A DNA stretch of 8,896 bases from Sedimentisphaerales bacterium (lineage in GTDB: Bacteria; Planctomycetota; Phycisphaerae; Sedimentisphaerales; SM23-30). The notes beneath the pieces were generated by a model. It was not told where the DNA came from, ran no database searches, and saw nothing but the letters and a program-made list of their open reading frames with translations. A program made the position numbers and the translations under genes. The stretch's first letter is position 1; each line of letters starts with the position of its first letter. This document shows, piece by piece, positions 1-7,118 of the stretch. The DNA lies in NCBI GenBank assembly GCA_030636065.1, contig DAOVXR010000047.1, positions 1 through 8,896 on the forward strand. The letters are read 5' to 3'.

Positions 1-28
1 CGCTTACGCAAAAAATTAAAGATAATAT

Positions 29-56
29 TTGAGCTTATCCGATAAGGAGGTATAAT
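29..56 (+). promoter_or_regulatory. sigma70-like promoter for the PGRP-like gene
   Basis: TTGAGC at 29-34 and a perfect TATAAT at 51-56 are separated by 16 bases, which predicts transcription starting near 62-64. The spacer holds the inverted repeat CTTATC-C-GATAAG (34-46), a possible operator. A strong Shine-Dalgarno-like AAGGAGG at 44-50 overlaps the spacer. It has no start codon at a usable distance, since the next ATG is at 80, so I read it as part of the promoter rather than a ribosome binding site. This is seen by eye only. Confidence 0.5.
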
Positions 57-142
57 CACTCTAACAATAGGTAATAAAGATGGCAAAACTGGATCATCCG
101 GTCGGCCTGCCGTTATGGCCGGTCATCTGCAGGGAAGCTGAA

Positions 143-670
143 ATGCTGAATCAGGGAAGATTGCTAAAAGCTGTATTGTTGCTCATGGTCGCGATGACTG
201 CGGGTGCTCTGATACTGTTGGCGTTGGAGGGTAAGCCCATCAGGCGAGTCCCCATGGGTTACAGTCTGCACAGTCAGTCCCAATTAAACTCATTTGATAT
301 TGATCTGCAAACGGAAGTGGGGCTTGAGTTAGGTCGCTGGCGGGACATCAAGGTTTATTTTGAGTTAGATAATGGCCATTTATCCGATCGCTTCGGCCCT
401 ACAGGTACGCTGGCGGTCTCTTATCACTTTGTAATCAGTAACGGCGGTATCGGCAAAGACGGACAAATATATCCCACCAACCGCTGGCGAAGTCAGCTTC
501 CCTGCCTTGGCGCTCCGGCTGGTTCGGAGCGGACTTTGCGTGTCTGCCTGATCAGGGACAGCGTCGATTCGAAACAAACATTGAATCAAAGCAGCCAATT
601 AGATATCCTGCAAAGTAAGCTCGTAAAGCTCTGCCGGATAAACCGCAAAACCAGCCGAACAAACCCATAG
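143..670 (+). CDS. membrane-anchored, degenerate peptidoglycan-recognition (Amidase_2-like) protein
   Basis: A 175-residue product is predicted from the ATG at 143, which has AGGGAAG five bases upstream and places a hydrophobic anchor (about residues 8-29, LLKAVLLLMVAM...) at the N-terminus. An in-frame ATG at 80 would add 21 residues but has no clear ribosome site. After the anchor, the sequence resembles the PGRP/N-acetylmuramoyl-L-alanine amidase type 2 fold. It has YHFVI (residues 94-98), a G-rich turn leading to DGQI (106-109), RW and Q (114-118), then VCLI and a helix ending LVKLC. In that family the fold cleaves or binds murein stem peptides through a zinc site. Here the usual G-A-H motif reads GAP (123-125). 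The protein also stops before the C-terminal segment that normally carries the last zinc ligand (the H...CPG region). A His at residue 43 may be the first ligand. I infer a catalytically inactive murein-binding remnant or a decaying paralogue. Family recognition is moderate and exact function is unknown. Confidence 0.55.
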   Translation: MLNQGRLLKAVLLLMVAMTAGALILLALEGKPIRRVPMGYSLHSQSQLNSFDIDLQTEVGLELGRWRDIKVYFELDNGHLSDRFGPTGTLAVSYHFVISNGGIGKDGQIYPTNRWRSQLPCLGAPAGSERTLRVCLIRDSVDSKQTLNQSSQLDILQSKLVKLCRINRKTSRTNP

Positions 671-712
671 TTCACTCTGATAAATCACTCCAATAAACAT
701 TATCGTCCACTG

Positions 713-3700
713 TTATAATCTGCTTAAGGGTATGTTTGTGGTTTTGGTGCCGATTGTGTGGCGTCCGATGATGTAACTGTGGGACTGAAAAAACGGTATG
801 CGTAAGGTTTTACGAGGTTTTTCGAGGAGTTTTTTCCCACCGGAGCAAAGGATGCCTCCGGCGATATAATCAGCCTCACTGACAGTTAAAAGCCGGCCTT
901 GGCGGTGTCGGTCAAGAAGCAGTTCCAGACCCCGTAATCGCTGTTCGAGCCGCTGCCTTTTACGAAAAGACAGTTTCAATTCTCCCTGCTGCAAGGCATT
1001 AAATCTTTCCTTTGCCTGTTGCTTATCCCGCTCCAAAAGTGCCATAACCTGTTGATATTTCCATGGTTCGCATACCGGCGTGGAAGTGCCCTCGATATAA
1101 ATGTCATAGCCTCGACCGTTAAATAACATAGTGTTTTTCTTTCGTCCGTCAGGGAAGCTCTCATACCGGTTGGTCATCTTTTCCCATTCGTACTCGACGA
1201 GTTTCAGTCCGGGAAAAACAGACATCAGCCAACCCGGACCGCCCGGGCCGTATAGCAGCCCGTCAGTGAGAACCGTCATGCCCGTACCGGCGAAGCCGCA
1301 GGGTTGTTCGGACAATGGTGCGGCGGTGTTTGTTTTCACGGTCGGGGAAGCGGGACGACTCAAAAGGCAGCGAAGATCGCAACTCAACTCATAGTCTTCA
1401 CTGATTGTTCCGTTCACTATTAGTCCGGGAAACTCACTTTCGACTATCGGTCGAAGCGACTCGCTTATCCCGATAGAGCGGCTGGTGCGATGGTGCCGAA
1501 TTGTTCCGTTTGGGTCGTTGAAATCACAGTTCATTTCACCCGATATTACGCCGCCGTTCAGGGCGGTCAGGTAAGTAACGTTGGCCAGGCCCTGACGCAG
1601 TTGATAACGACAGCGAAGCTCGTCAGGTTGCAAACGACTTTGTCCATGTGGGTCGGTATAACTGTATCTATCGATGTGCGCTGAGCCGTTCAATTCGCAC
1701 CGGGCAAGAAAACCCAGGATGTGGTCAACCGTCTCAGCGGAAATCTGCGGTTGATTTACGCTGTCGGCCTGCCGTAAGCTCTGTCGAAACATACTCAACA
1801 AAGCCGTCAACTCGTCCGCGTCAATCCGCTCGGCCAGTAAATCGATACGTCCCTTCAGAATAGCCGGTAATATCGGGCCTTCGAGTTCGGCGATCAGAGT
1901 CATTCGACTTCGGCCGGCGCGTATTGTTATCGCAGGCGCGAAAAAACCAGTATCGCTGACAGCAATGTTTCGCAGAGAAAGCTCTATTGGTGTGTCAAGC
2001 CACCAAGCTCGTACATCGCCATCGATTCGCGATTGCCGCAGTTGCCAGTCAAAGGAAGGAGCAAAAGTCAGCAGGCCCCGCGCCGAAGTATGTAACTGTC
2101 CCTTAACGGTTTGTAAAAATAATGCCAATGCGTCTTTCTCGTCCGTATCGCTCCGGTCGCGGGTGGCGGATTTTATTTCGAGCCACGGGGTGAGTTGTTC
2201 GATGTCATTGGCGTCAAGGGTAACGGCAAAGACCGCCCCCTCGGCGGGGTGCTCGGCTTTGCCCTGATAAAAAGCTATGAGATTCGCGTTTTCCAAAACT
2301 CCGTTACAGTCAATCACCGTACCGGGAAGCTCGAAGTGGAGGCGGCGAACCCGGAGTGTGGAGCCGTTGTCTTCGCTTGTCAGGTCGAAATTCGCTTTTA
2401 ATGTGTCGCCTATTGGCTTGGTCAGTTTAAGTTGGGCACCATGTTCACTTTCGTCGGTCAGATCGATATGCCCGCCGGTCCCGGTAAAATCGATACTTCC
2501 TTTGCATGCGAATAATTCCCGGCTGCGATCCCGGTTTAATTGCGATTCCACAGTCGTTTGTCCCGATAAACCCAGCTTCTCATACCACGGTTTGGCGATT
2601 GGCAATTCCCGCAGCCACCGATCGTTATGATTGAGTCGGGTTCGTATATCCAGTTCGACGCGGTTGAAGCTTTGTCCGAGGTTTGACGGGAACAGCCGAG
2701 TACCGTTCGGTTTCCAACTCAACTTGCCGGTAAGTGAACCTTCCGAATCGGCCATCCGCCAATCCAGACCGGCAATCGCAAGTGTGATTTCCCCTGTCTG
2801 CGTACCCGTTCCAGATGAAAGCGGGTCGATAGTAGCGGGCTGCTGATTTAACGAGGCTCGACCCTGTACCCGTAGCGGTATGTCCTTTTGCTTGAGGATA
2901 ATAATATCATCCGCTATGAGGCCATCATTCGTAATGAAGTCATCATCCGAAGCGGAGCTTTCTTTTTGCGCTCCGGGTGATTTCAGCGCGAACCCGGCAG
3001 GGGATGCCTCTAACGAGAATTCCACGTCCCAATTTTGCCCTGAGTTTGATTGAACCGATATTGCCGGATTGTTTTTATTTATCAGTGTCAGGTTCAATTG
3101 CCCATCGCCACAAAGGTCGGCTATCCGGTAGGGGCCGAGGCTGATATGTTTTTCCCGGTCGAACAGCCGCGGCGTCAGATAGGGGAGCTTTTTTAGATCG
3201 CCGCTATCGATTCGCATATTTAGTTCCTGCGGCATCCACGACCAACCGCTCTGGTTTGAGATGGGTAATGTTGTTTTACCTGTCAGCAATGCGGTAACCT
3301 GGTCCAGCTTCACAGTGCCGCGGTAAGCGATTGTTCCGTCATCGTCGGTTTCCAGCAGTTCCAGCCGGACACGGCCCCGACGACCGGGTTCCTTGCGTAA
3401 AAACGGCCGAGACCGAAAATCGTTCGCCTGTATGGTTTGGGCGTCAGAATCAAAAAAACGGTCGCCCGAACCGATCTGAAAGAAAAGTTTCTCGGCGTCG
3501 ATTTCACTAATCCAACGCGAGGGCTTGTCCGCTGCCTCTGAAACCGTAACGCTACCTTCGCAGTCGCCCGTAATGGTGATTTTATTCTTTCGCAGTGTCT
3601 GTTCCAACACCGGTAGTACCGGGAGCCACTCTTGCATATTTGTCAACTGCCATTCGCCGTTCAACGCAAACTCACGACGGTTCCTGAAAGTCAGGCTGAC

Positions 3701-5179
3701 CGGTCCGAAATCGAAACCTCCTTCGCCAATTTGAGTCTTTAGACGCAGTGTTTCAATTTCAGGGTCAGCTTGTCCCCGATTGGCGGACAGTTTTATTTCC
3801 AGCGACGAATCCGGGTTTTTGACGAGAATGTTTTTGCCGTCGGCCGCGCTGTTTTTTATTACACACCAGCTTTCATCAGGCAGCACCAGCCTTGCATAAC
3901 TGATCCGATCTTTTTCCGGGGAAAGATCAAGCTCAATATATGCCGGCCCTGTAAGCTGCCATCCGTTCAATAACTTTTCCAAGCCGTTAATACTTCGCAG
4001 GTCCCGCAAGTCGCCAAGGTTGATCCGTGCCCGCAAAGCGGTTTTTTCACTACCTGATACAAAGGCGTCGGCCTGCGATTTGAGCCAATCCGAAAATCGG
4101 ATATTTTGTGAGCTTGGCAGTTTCAGATCGGTCAATCGGCATTCGACTCGCATCGATTTGAATAGTGCGGTCATTCGGTCGATACCAAAAGAGGCGTTGT
4201 CCCGGTCAAACCGACAGGTGAAGTCGAGACATAACGGCTCACCGGTTTTTTTATTCAGGTATCGGTTTCGCAAGGCCCATTCAGAGCCGTCGATGCGGCC
4301 CGTAAGAACAGCACCCTTTGAGGTAACATCAAAATCGGCGTTGAAGATCAGCCGACCGGCGTCTGCCGGGGCGGTTTTGCGAAGCTGTTGATTCGCAGCG
4401 GCGAACCGTTCGAGCAGTCTTGACAGGCGTTGCGGCTCCAGTTGGCCGTCGGTCAGGGACATCTTGAACAGATTCCCGTCAGCGGCACACGGATCATATC
4501 GACCGGCCAGATCGAATTTCAAACCATCGCCGGTTACCCGTGTCTGTTCAATCTGAAAAACACCCGTTGCAGGAAAATATTGAGCCTGGAGATCAACCCG
4601 CATCTCGTCATCCGCCAACGCGGTCAGTCGAGCGGATAGGGACAAATTTATCCGGTTTTCTTTCTGATTTTGGTGGATTTGGGCGGAATCGATGTTGAAA
4701 ACCTGCTCTTTTGCCGCCTGTCGCCGGTTATAGAGAAGGTGTAATTTCGATTGCTCAATGGATATCCGGCCGATTGTGGCGTTTATGTTGGGCAGATCGC
4801 TGATATTTGTCCGGCCGTCCTTATCGACTATTACAAACAGGTCGGCATCCTCAATACGCAATTCAGGGATTTCCCCACGCAAAATGGAGAGCGGCTTCAG
4901 TGGGCAGTGAATTCGCCCGATTCTAATGAGTACCCCCGGTGAGAATTCCCGCCGTCTCAACACCCGCACATCGCTGATAACCGTGCCGCCGGACAGATCG
5001 ACTGCAAGAGTCCCTATCGAGACCTCCCTGCCAAATCGGTTTTGCAACCGCTGAGCTATCTTCTCTTTGATTACCCCGGTCGGCAGCCAAAAAGGCAGCA
5101 AGGTATATGCGGCCAGGGCCAGCAGAACACCCAGTCCGGCTATAATCGGGATGGTGGTTTTAAACTTGAATCGTAACAT
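713..5179 (-). CDS. AsmA/TamB-like large envelope protein
   Basis: A 1488-residue product is predicted from the ATG at 5179. That start puts a short basic stretch (MLRFKFK) directly before a single membrane span (about residues 8-30). The next hundred residues have the AsmA-family N-terminal pattern: a helix with KEKIAQRLQNRFGREVSIG, then a G..ISDV.V strand, LKPLSILRGEIPELRIEDADL, and a DKDGRTNISDL turn. The long middle is repetitive beta-rich sequence without catalytic motifs, as in AsmA, TamB and YhdP. Near residues 1295-1365 there is a glycine-rich segment with FNGRGYDIYIEGT. Residues about 1371-1435 are charged and helical, possibly coiled coil, followed by a basic tail. The length is somewhat above TamB or YhdP. 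In that family, such proteins are anchored in the inner membrane, span the periplasm and are linked to phospholipid transport or outer-membrane assembly; that role is inferred here. It converges with the PGRP-like gene and is divergent from the gene at 5395. No good ribosome site is visible at the ATG. Confidence 0.75.
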   Translation of the reverse strand: MLRFKFKTTIPIIAGLGVLLALAAYTLLPFWLPTGVIKEKIAQRLQNRFGREVSIGTLAVDLSGGTVISDVRVLRRREFSPGVLIRIGRIHCPLKPLSILRGEIPELRIEDADLFVIVDKDGRTNISDLPNINATIGRISIEQSKLHLLYNRRQAAKEQVFNIDSAQIHQNQKENRINLSLSARLTALADDEMRVDLQAQYFPATGVFQIEQTRVTGDGLKFDLAGRYDPCAADGNLFKMSLTDGQLEPQRLSRLLERFAAANQQLRKTAPADAGRLIFNADFDVTSKGAVLTGRIDGSEWALRNRYLNKKTGEPLCLDFTCRFDRDNASFGIDRMTALFKSMRVECRLTDLKLPSSQNIRFSDWLKSQADAFVSGSEKTALRARINLGDLRDLRSINGLEKLLNGWQLTGPAYIELDLSPEKDRISYARLVLPDESWCVIKNSAADGKNILVKNPDSSLEIKLSANRGQADPEIETLRLKTQIGEGGFDFGPVSLTFRNRREFALNGEWQLTNMQEWLPVLPVLEQTLRKNKITITGDCEGSVTVSEAADKPSRWISEIDAEKLFFQIGSGDRFFDSDAQTIQANDFRSRPFLRKEPGRRGRVRLELLETDDDGTIAYRGTVKLDQVTALLTGKTTLPISNQSGWSWMPQELNMRIDSGDLKKLPYLTPRLFDREKHISLGPYRIADLCGDGQLNLTLINKNNPAISVQSNSGQNWDVEFSLEASPAGFALKSPGAQKESSASDDDFITNDGLIADDIIILKQKDIPLRVQGRASLNQQPATIDPLSSGTGTQTGEITLAIAGLDWRMADSEGSLTGKLSWKPNGTRLFPSNLGQSFNRVELDIRTRLNHNDRWLRELPIAKPWYEKLGLSGQTTVESQLNRDRSRELFACKGSIDFTGTGGHIDLTDESEHGAQLKLTKPIGDTLKANFDLTSEDNGSTLRVRRLHFELPGTVIDCNGVLENANLIAFYQGKAEHPAEGAVFAVTLDANDIEQLTPWLEIKSATRDRSDTDEKDALALFLQTVKGQLHTSARGLLTFAPSFDWQLRQSRIDGDVRAWWLDTPIELSLRNIAVSDTGFFAPAITIRAGRSRMTLIAELEGPILPAILKGRIDLLAERIDADELTALLSMFRQSLRQADSVNQPQISAETVDHILGFLARCELNGSAHIDRYSYTDPHGQSRLQPDELRCRYQLRQGLANVTYLTALNGGVISGEMNCDFNDPNGTIRHHRTSRSIGISESLRPIVESEFPGLIVNGTISEDYELSCDLRCLLSRPASPTVKTNTAAPLSEQPCGFAGTGMTVLTDGLLYGPGGPGWLMSVFPGLKLVEYEWEKMTNRYESFPDGRKKNTMLFNGRGYDIYIEGTSTPVCEPWKYQQVMALLERDKQQAKERFNALQQGELKLSFRKRQRLEQRLRGLELLLDRHRQGRLLTVSEADYIAGGILCSGGKKLLEKPRKTLRIPFFQSHSYIIGRHTIGTKTTNIPLSRL

Positions 5180-5188
5180 TATTACAAA

Positions 5189-5206
5189 TTTGACGCCAGC
5201 GTCAAA
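5189..5206. promoter_or_regulatory. 18-bp palindrome, candidate operator
   Basis: TTTGACGC-CA-GCGTCAAA forms two perfect 8-base arms around a 2-base centre. It ends 10 bases upstream of the AsmA-like gene's ATG (- strand), in the region shared with the divergent gene at 5395. The size and symmetry suit a dimeric regulator site. It is too compact for an RNA hairpin with a normal loop at full arm length, although shorter arms could fold. No regulator gene is identified. Confidence 0.4.
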
Positions 5207-5312
5207 AGTACTTTGCCCCCTCGATTTTGGAGCGTTAGCGGTGCTGCCGCACGGGCAGATAGTCGGTTTTTGCGGCGTTTTTCGGACTTTTGGCGGTTGC
5301 ACCAAATTTAAC

Positions 5313-5340
5313 TTGCATTTAATATAAAACAGGCTACAAT
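5313..5340 (+). promoter_or_regulatory. possible promoter for the small membrane-protein gene
   Basis: TTGCAT at 5313-5318 and TACAAT at 5335-5340 are spaced by 16 bases. The -10 matches the consensus at five of six positions, while the -35 is weak. Transcription would begin near 5347 and give a leader of about 48 bases containing the ribosome site AAGGAG (5380-5385). A second -10-like TATAAC at 5355-5360 lacks a matching -35. Confidence 0.3.
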
Positions 5341-5394
5341 GGATGTGTAGTATGTATAACTGTAAGTTCCTTACTTGTCAAGGAGTTAAGTTTT

Positions 5395-5805
5395 ATGCTA
5401 AAGCGTTTTGGCCCACGTGGTACCACGCTTTTGCTGTTGGTTACCATAGCATCGACGGCAATAGTGGTTATACTATTCAGCCGGCAGTTGACTGCGGTCC
5501 CTGTTTTTAGTGAGAATGTTGTCGAGGGAGCCGATGGCGACATCGCTGTTGTAGAGGCGTTCGCGGTACAGATACGCCCCGGCGTCGAAGGCATAGCCCT
5601 GGTCGATAAAAAGCACCATACGATCTGCCTTTACCAGTATCAGGCCCATCGGCCTGCTCATGAAGGGCTTGTGCTGCTGTCGGCTCGCAGTTTCCGCTAT
5701 GATGTTCAATTAGAGGATTACAATACCGCAGAACCACACCCTGCGGAAGTAAAACAACTACTTCAGGCCCCACCAAAAAAAGACACGGCACCAAAGGCTA
5801 AATAA
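5395..5805 (+). CDS. small membrane-anchored protein of unknown function
   Basis: A 136-residue product starts at an ATG with a good ribosome site, AAGGAG, nine bases upstream. A short basic start (MLKRFGPRG) precedes one membrane span at about residues 10-29, so the rest probably lies on the outer face of the inner membrane. The remaining sequence forms a compact domain: VEGIALVDKKHHTICLYQY (64-82) looks like a pair of strands. It is followed by LVLLSARSFRYDVQLEDYN (92-110), whose ARS.RYD..L.DYNTA wording resembles uncharacterised planctomycete proteins I have a general memory of. The C-terminus is a Pro/Lys-rich tail. No catalytic residues or named domain can be seen. It is divergent from the AsmA-like gene and 144 bases ahead of the HTH gene, so co-transcription with the latter is possible but not shown. 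Confidence 0.75.
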   Translation: MLKRFGPRGTTLLLLVTIASTAIVVILFSRQLTAVPVFSENVVEGADGDIAVVEAFAVQIRPGVEGIALVDKKHHTICLYQYQAHRPAHEGLVLLSARSFRYDVQLEDYNTAEPHPAEVKQLLQAPPKKDTAPKAK

Positions 5806-5935
5806 CTCAAAAGTAGTCAGTTAGCATGTGGGTCAAAGTTCTGCACTGCCGACTACAGACATTTTAGCGGTTGCCGCAAGATAGGCTGCTATTTTACATG
5901 TATGACAGGGCGTTGGCCCGGATGGCCCGGAAAGC

Positions 5936-5941
5936 AAAGGA
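5936..5941 (+). promoter_or_regulatory. ribosome binding site that fixes the HTH gene start
   Basis: AAAGGA lies eight bases before the ATG at 5950. The earlier in-frame ATG at 5902 has nothing comparable and would add 16 residues rich in Gly, Pro and Trp that do not belong to the HTH domain. The later start is therefore preferred. Confidence 0.6.
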
Positions 5942-5949
5942 CAAAAATT

Positions 5950-6960
5950 ATGGCGAAGATGTTTTATACATTCGAAGAAGTTCGGGAAAAATTAGGCGTA
6001 ACGGAAGACCAGCTCAAGCAGTTGGTGCAGGGCGGTAAATTACGAGAGTTCCGTGACGGCGCAAAGGTTATGTTCAAGGTGGATGAGGTAGATGACTTCA
6101 GCCCACTCGATATAGAGTTGGAAGTACCGACAGAAGGAACGGACGGAACAGACGGAACAGGAGAAGCACCTGTTTTGGACGATTCCAGCGATTTGCTTGG
6201 AATGTCCGATACGGCCGGTAGTTCGATTGGTCTGATTCCGATGGAGACCGGCAGTCAGATCGGCCTGATGCCTTCCGATACTGCCGATCAAATCGGGCTT
6301 GACGACACAACAGGAGGGGCTGAGAAAGACGATACTGTACTGACCGCATCCGGAGTAGATGAATCGCAAGATGAATCCGGCAGCGGTATAGGCATAATGG
6401 ACGAGGCTCCACTCACCTCCGATCTGGACGACCGGGTGCCGCTCGATGCCAGCGGTAGCGGTAGCGGCCTGTTGGATCTGTCGCGGGAAGCTGACGATAC
6501 GAGTCTCGGTGCCGAATTACTGGAAGAGATATACCCCAGTGCCGACGAAGGCGCTGTGGAAACCCAACTGCCGACGCAAATGGATATTACTCCGGAACCC
6601 GAGCCGGAGACGGTGGAGATGGAGGCCCAGCTTTCGGTTGTCGAGCAGGCCAAAGCGGTACGGGCCTACGACCATACCAGTGGAGTTTTCGGGGCTATGC
6701 TGATAGTACCGTTCCTGGTGCTGATATATATGTGCTGCGCGGCCACCGCCGCCCTCGCTGATGTACAACCGGCGATATTGACGAAGCTGAGCGGGATGAC
6801 AATCTGGTATGTTTTGGGCGGAGCGGCGGGAGTGTCTCTGTTGATTCTGCTGATTGGCAGCTTTGTGGTCAGCCAGGCCGGTCAGCCGCGAGCGCCAAAG
6901 GTCAAGAAGCCTAAGAAGCCCAAACAAGCCAGGCCCAAAAAAGTGAAAAAGAAAAAATAG
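5950..6960 (+). CDS. membrane-tethered excisionase-type HTH protein with acidic repeat linker and Lys-rich tail
   Basis: A 336-residue product is predicted. Residues about 5-46 (YTFEEVREKLGVTEDQLKQL followed by GGKLREFRDGAKVMFKVDEV) match the MerR/excisionase-type helix-turn-helix (HTH_17-like) that binds DNA or, in some proteins, mediates other contacts. A long acidic, Ser/Gly/Asp-rich linker follows (about 47-225). It contains three consecutive 11-residue units with S/D-x-IGL (residues 90-122), then GSGIGI (144-149) and SGSGSGLLDLSREADDTSLG (168-187). Two membrane spans follow at about 245-268 and 282-308, then a tail with about a dozen lysines (KVKKPKKPK... to KKKK). By the positive-inside rule both ends are cytoplasmic. 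The domain types are visible. A role as a membrane-bound regulator or DNA-membrane tether is inference, and no target is known. Confidence 0.7.
   Translation: MAKMFYTFEEVREKLGVTEDQLKQLVQGGKLREFRDGAKVMFKVDEVDDFSPLDIELEVPTEGTDGTDGTGEAPVLDDSSDLLGMSDTAGSSIGLIPMETGSQIGLMPSDTADQIGLDDTTGGAEKDDTVLTASGVDESQDESGSGIGIMDEAPLTSDLDDRVPLDASGSGSGLLDLSREADDTSLGAELLEEIYPSADEGAVETQLPTQMDITPEPEPETVEMEAQLSVVEQAKAVRAYDHTSGVFGAMLIVPFLVLIYMCCAATAALADVQPAILTKLSGMTIWYVLGGAAGVSLLILLIGSFVVSQAGQPRAPKVKKPKKPKQARPKKVKKKK
6217..6315 (+). repeat. three tandem 33-bp units coding an 11-residue IGL repeat
   Basis: Within the HTH gene, units at 6217-6249, 6250-6282 and 6283-6315 encode GSSIGLIPMET, GSQIGLMPSDT and ADQIGLDDTTG. 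The protein spacing is exactly 11 residues, while the DNA has diverged at many codon positions. The repeat is therefore old or kept by selection on the protein rather than a fresh duplication. Confidence 0.7.
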
Positions 6961-6961
6961 C

Positions 6962-7004
6962 AACAGGACGCTTATGCTACACGGGTAAAGAACCACCTGT
7001 TTTT
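6962..7004 (+). terminator. possible terminator after the HTH gene
   Basis: AACAGG (6962-6967) can pair with CCTGTT (6996-7001), which runs into a further TTT. Inside, GGT-AAAGA-ACC forms a small nested hairpin next to the 3' arm. It begins two bases after the HTH stop codon. The outer loop is long and the stem short, so this is only a candidate. Confidence 0.25.
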
Positions 7005-7049
7005 ACATCGGGGGCGAGTTGTGGCTATAAAAAATCTCATATAATTTCA

Positions 7050-7077
7050 TTGCCAAATCGGTCGGATTCAGTATTAT
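7050..7077 (+). promoter_or_regulatory. sigma70-like promoter for the OmpA-domain lipoprotein
   Basis: TTGCCA (7050-7055) and TATTAT (7072-7077) each match the consensus at five of six positions and are separated by 16 bases. The predicted start is near 7084, giving a leader of about 35 bases. A small inverted repeat, TTGTA-CGA-TACAA (7081-7093), sits on the predicted start and could be an operator. Confidence 0.5.
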
Positions 7078-7118
7078 CACTTGTACGATACAAAAATAAA
7101 TCAACATAGGAGATAATA

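Noticed and set aside
80..142. Earlier ATG for the PGRP-like gene
   Set aside because: It has no usable ribosome site and would place 21 non-hydrophobic residues before the anchor. It is not fully excluded, since the predicted transcript would include it.
4020..4391. 123-residue reading frame on the + strand inside the AsmA-like gene
   Set aside because: It is a shadow of the long - strand gene with no domain pattern and no ribosome site.
5180..5305. 42-residue N-terminal extension of the AsmA-like protein from a TTG at 5305
   Set aside because: TTG is a weak start without a ribosome site, the extension has no recognisable domain, and it would bury the membrane anchor, which begins naturally after the ATG at 5179.
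5400..5431. Inverted repeat AAAGCGT/ACGCTTT with an inner CGTGGTACCACG just after the start codon at 5395
   Set aside because: It lies within codons for the basic start of the membrane anchor and the loop is long; this could be chance, with no other sign of regulation.
5813..5856. GTAGTC/GACTAC inverted repeat after the gene ending at 5805
   Set aside because: The arms are only six bases with a 32-base loop and no T-run, too weak to call a terminator.
5867..5877. GCGG-TTG-CCGC hairpin before the HTH gene
   Set aside because: It is a four-base-pair stem without a following T-run, and the TTGCCG within it makes only a poor promoter with the sequence downstream.
5902..5949. Earlier ATG for the HTH gene
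   Set aside because: There is no ribosome site before 5902, while AAAGGA precedes 5950 at correct spacing and the HTH domain starts just after it.
6517..6996. 159-residue reading frame on the - strand opposite the HTH gene
   Set aside because: It is rich in Arg, His and Gln with low-complexity runs, typical of the antisense of a real gene, and lies over well-supported coding sequence.
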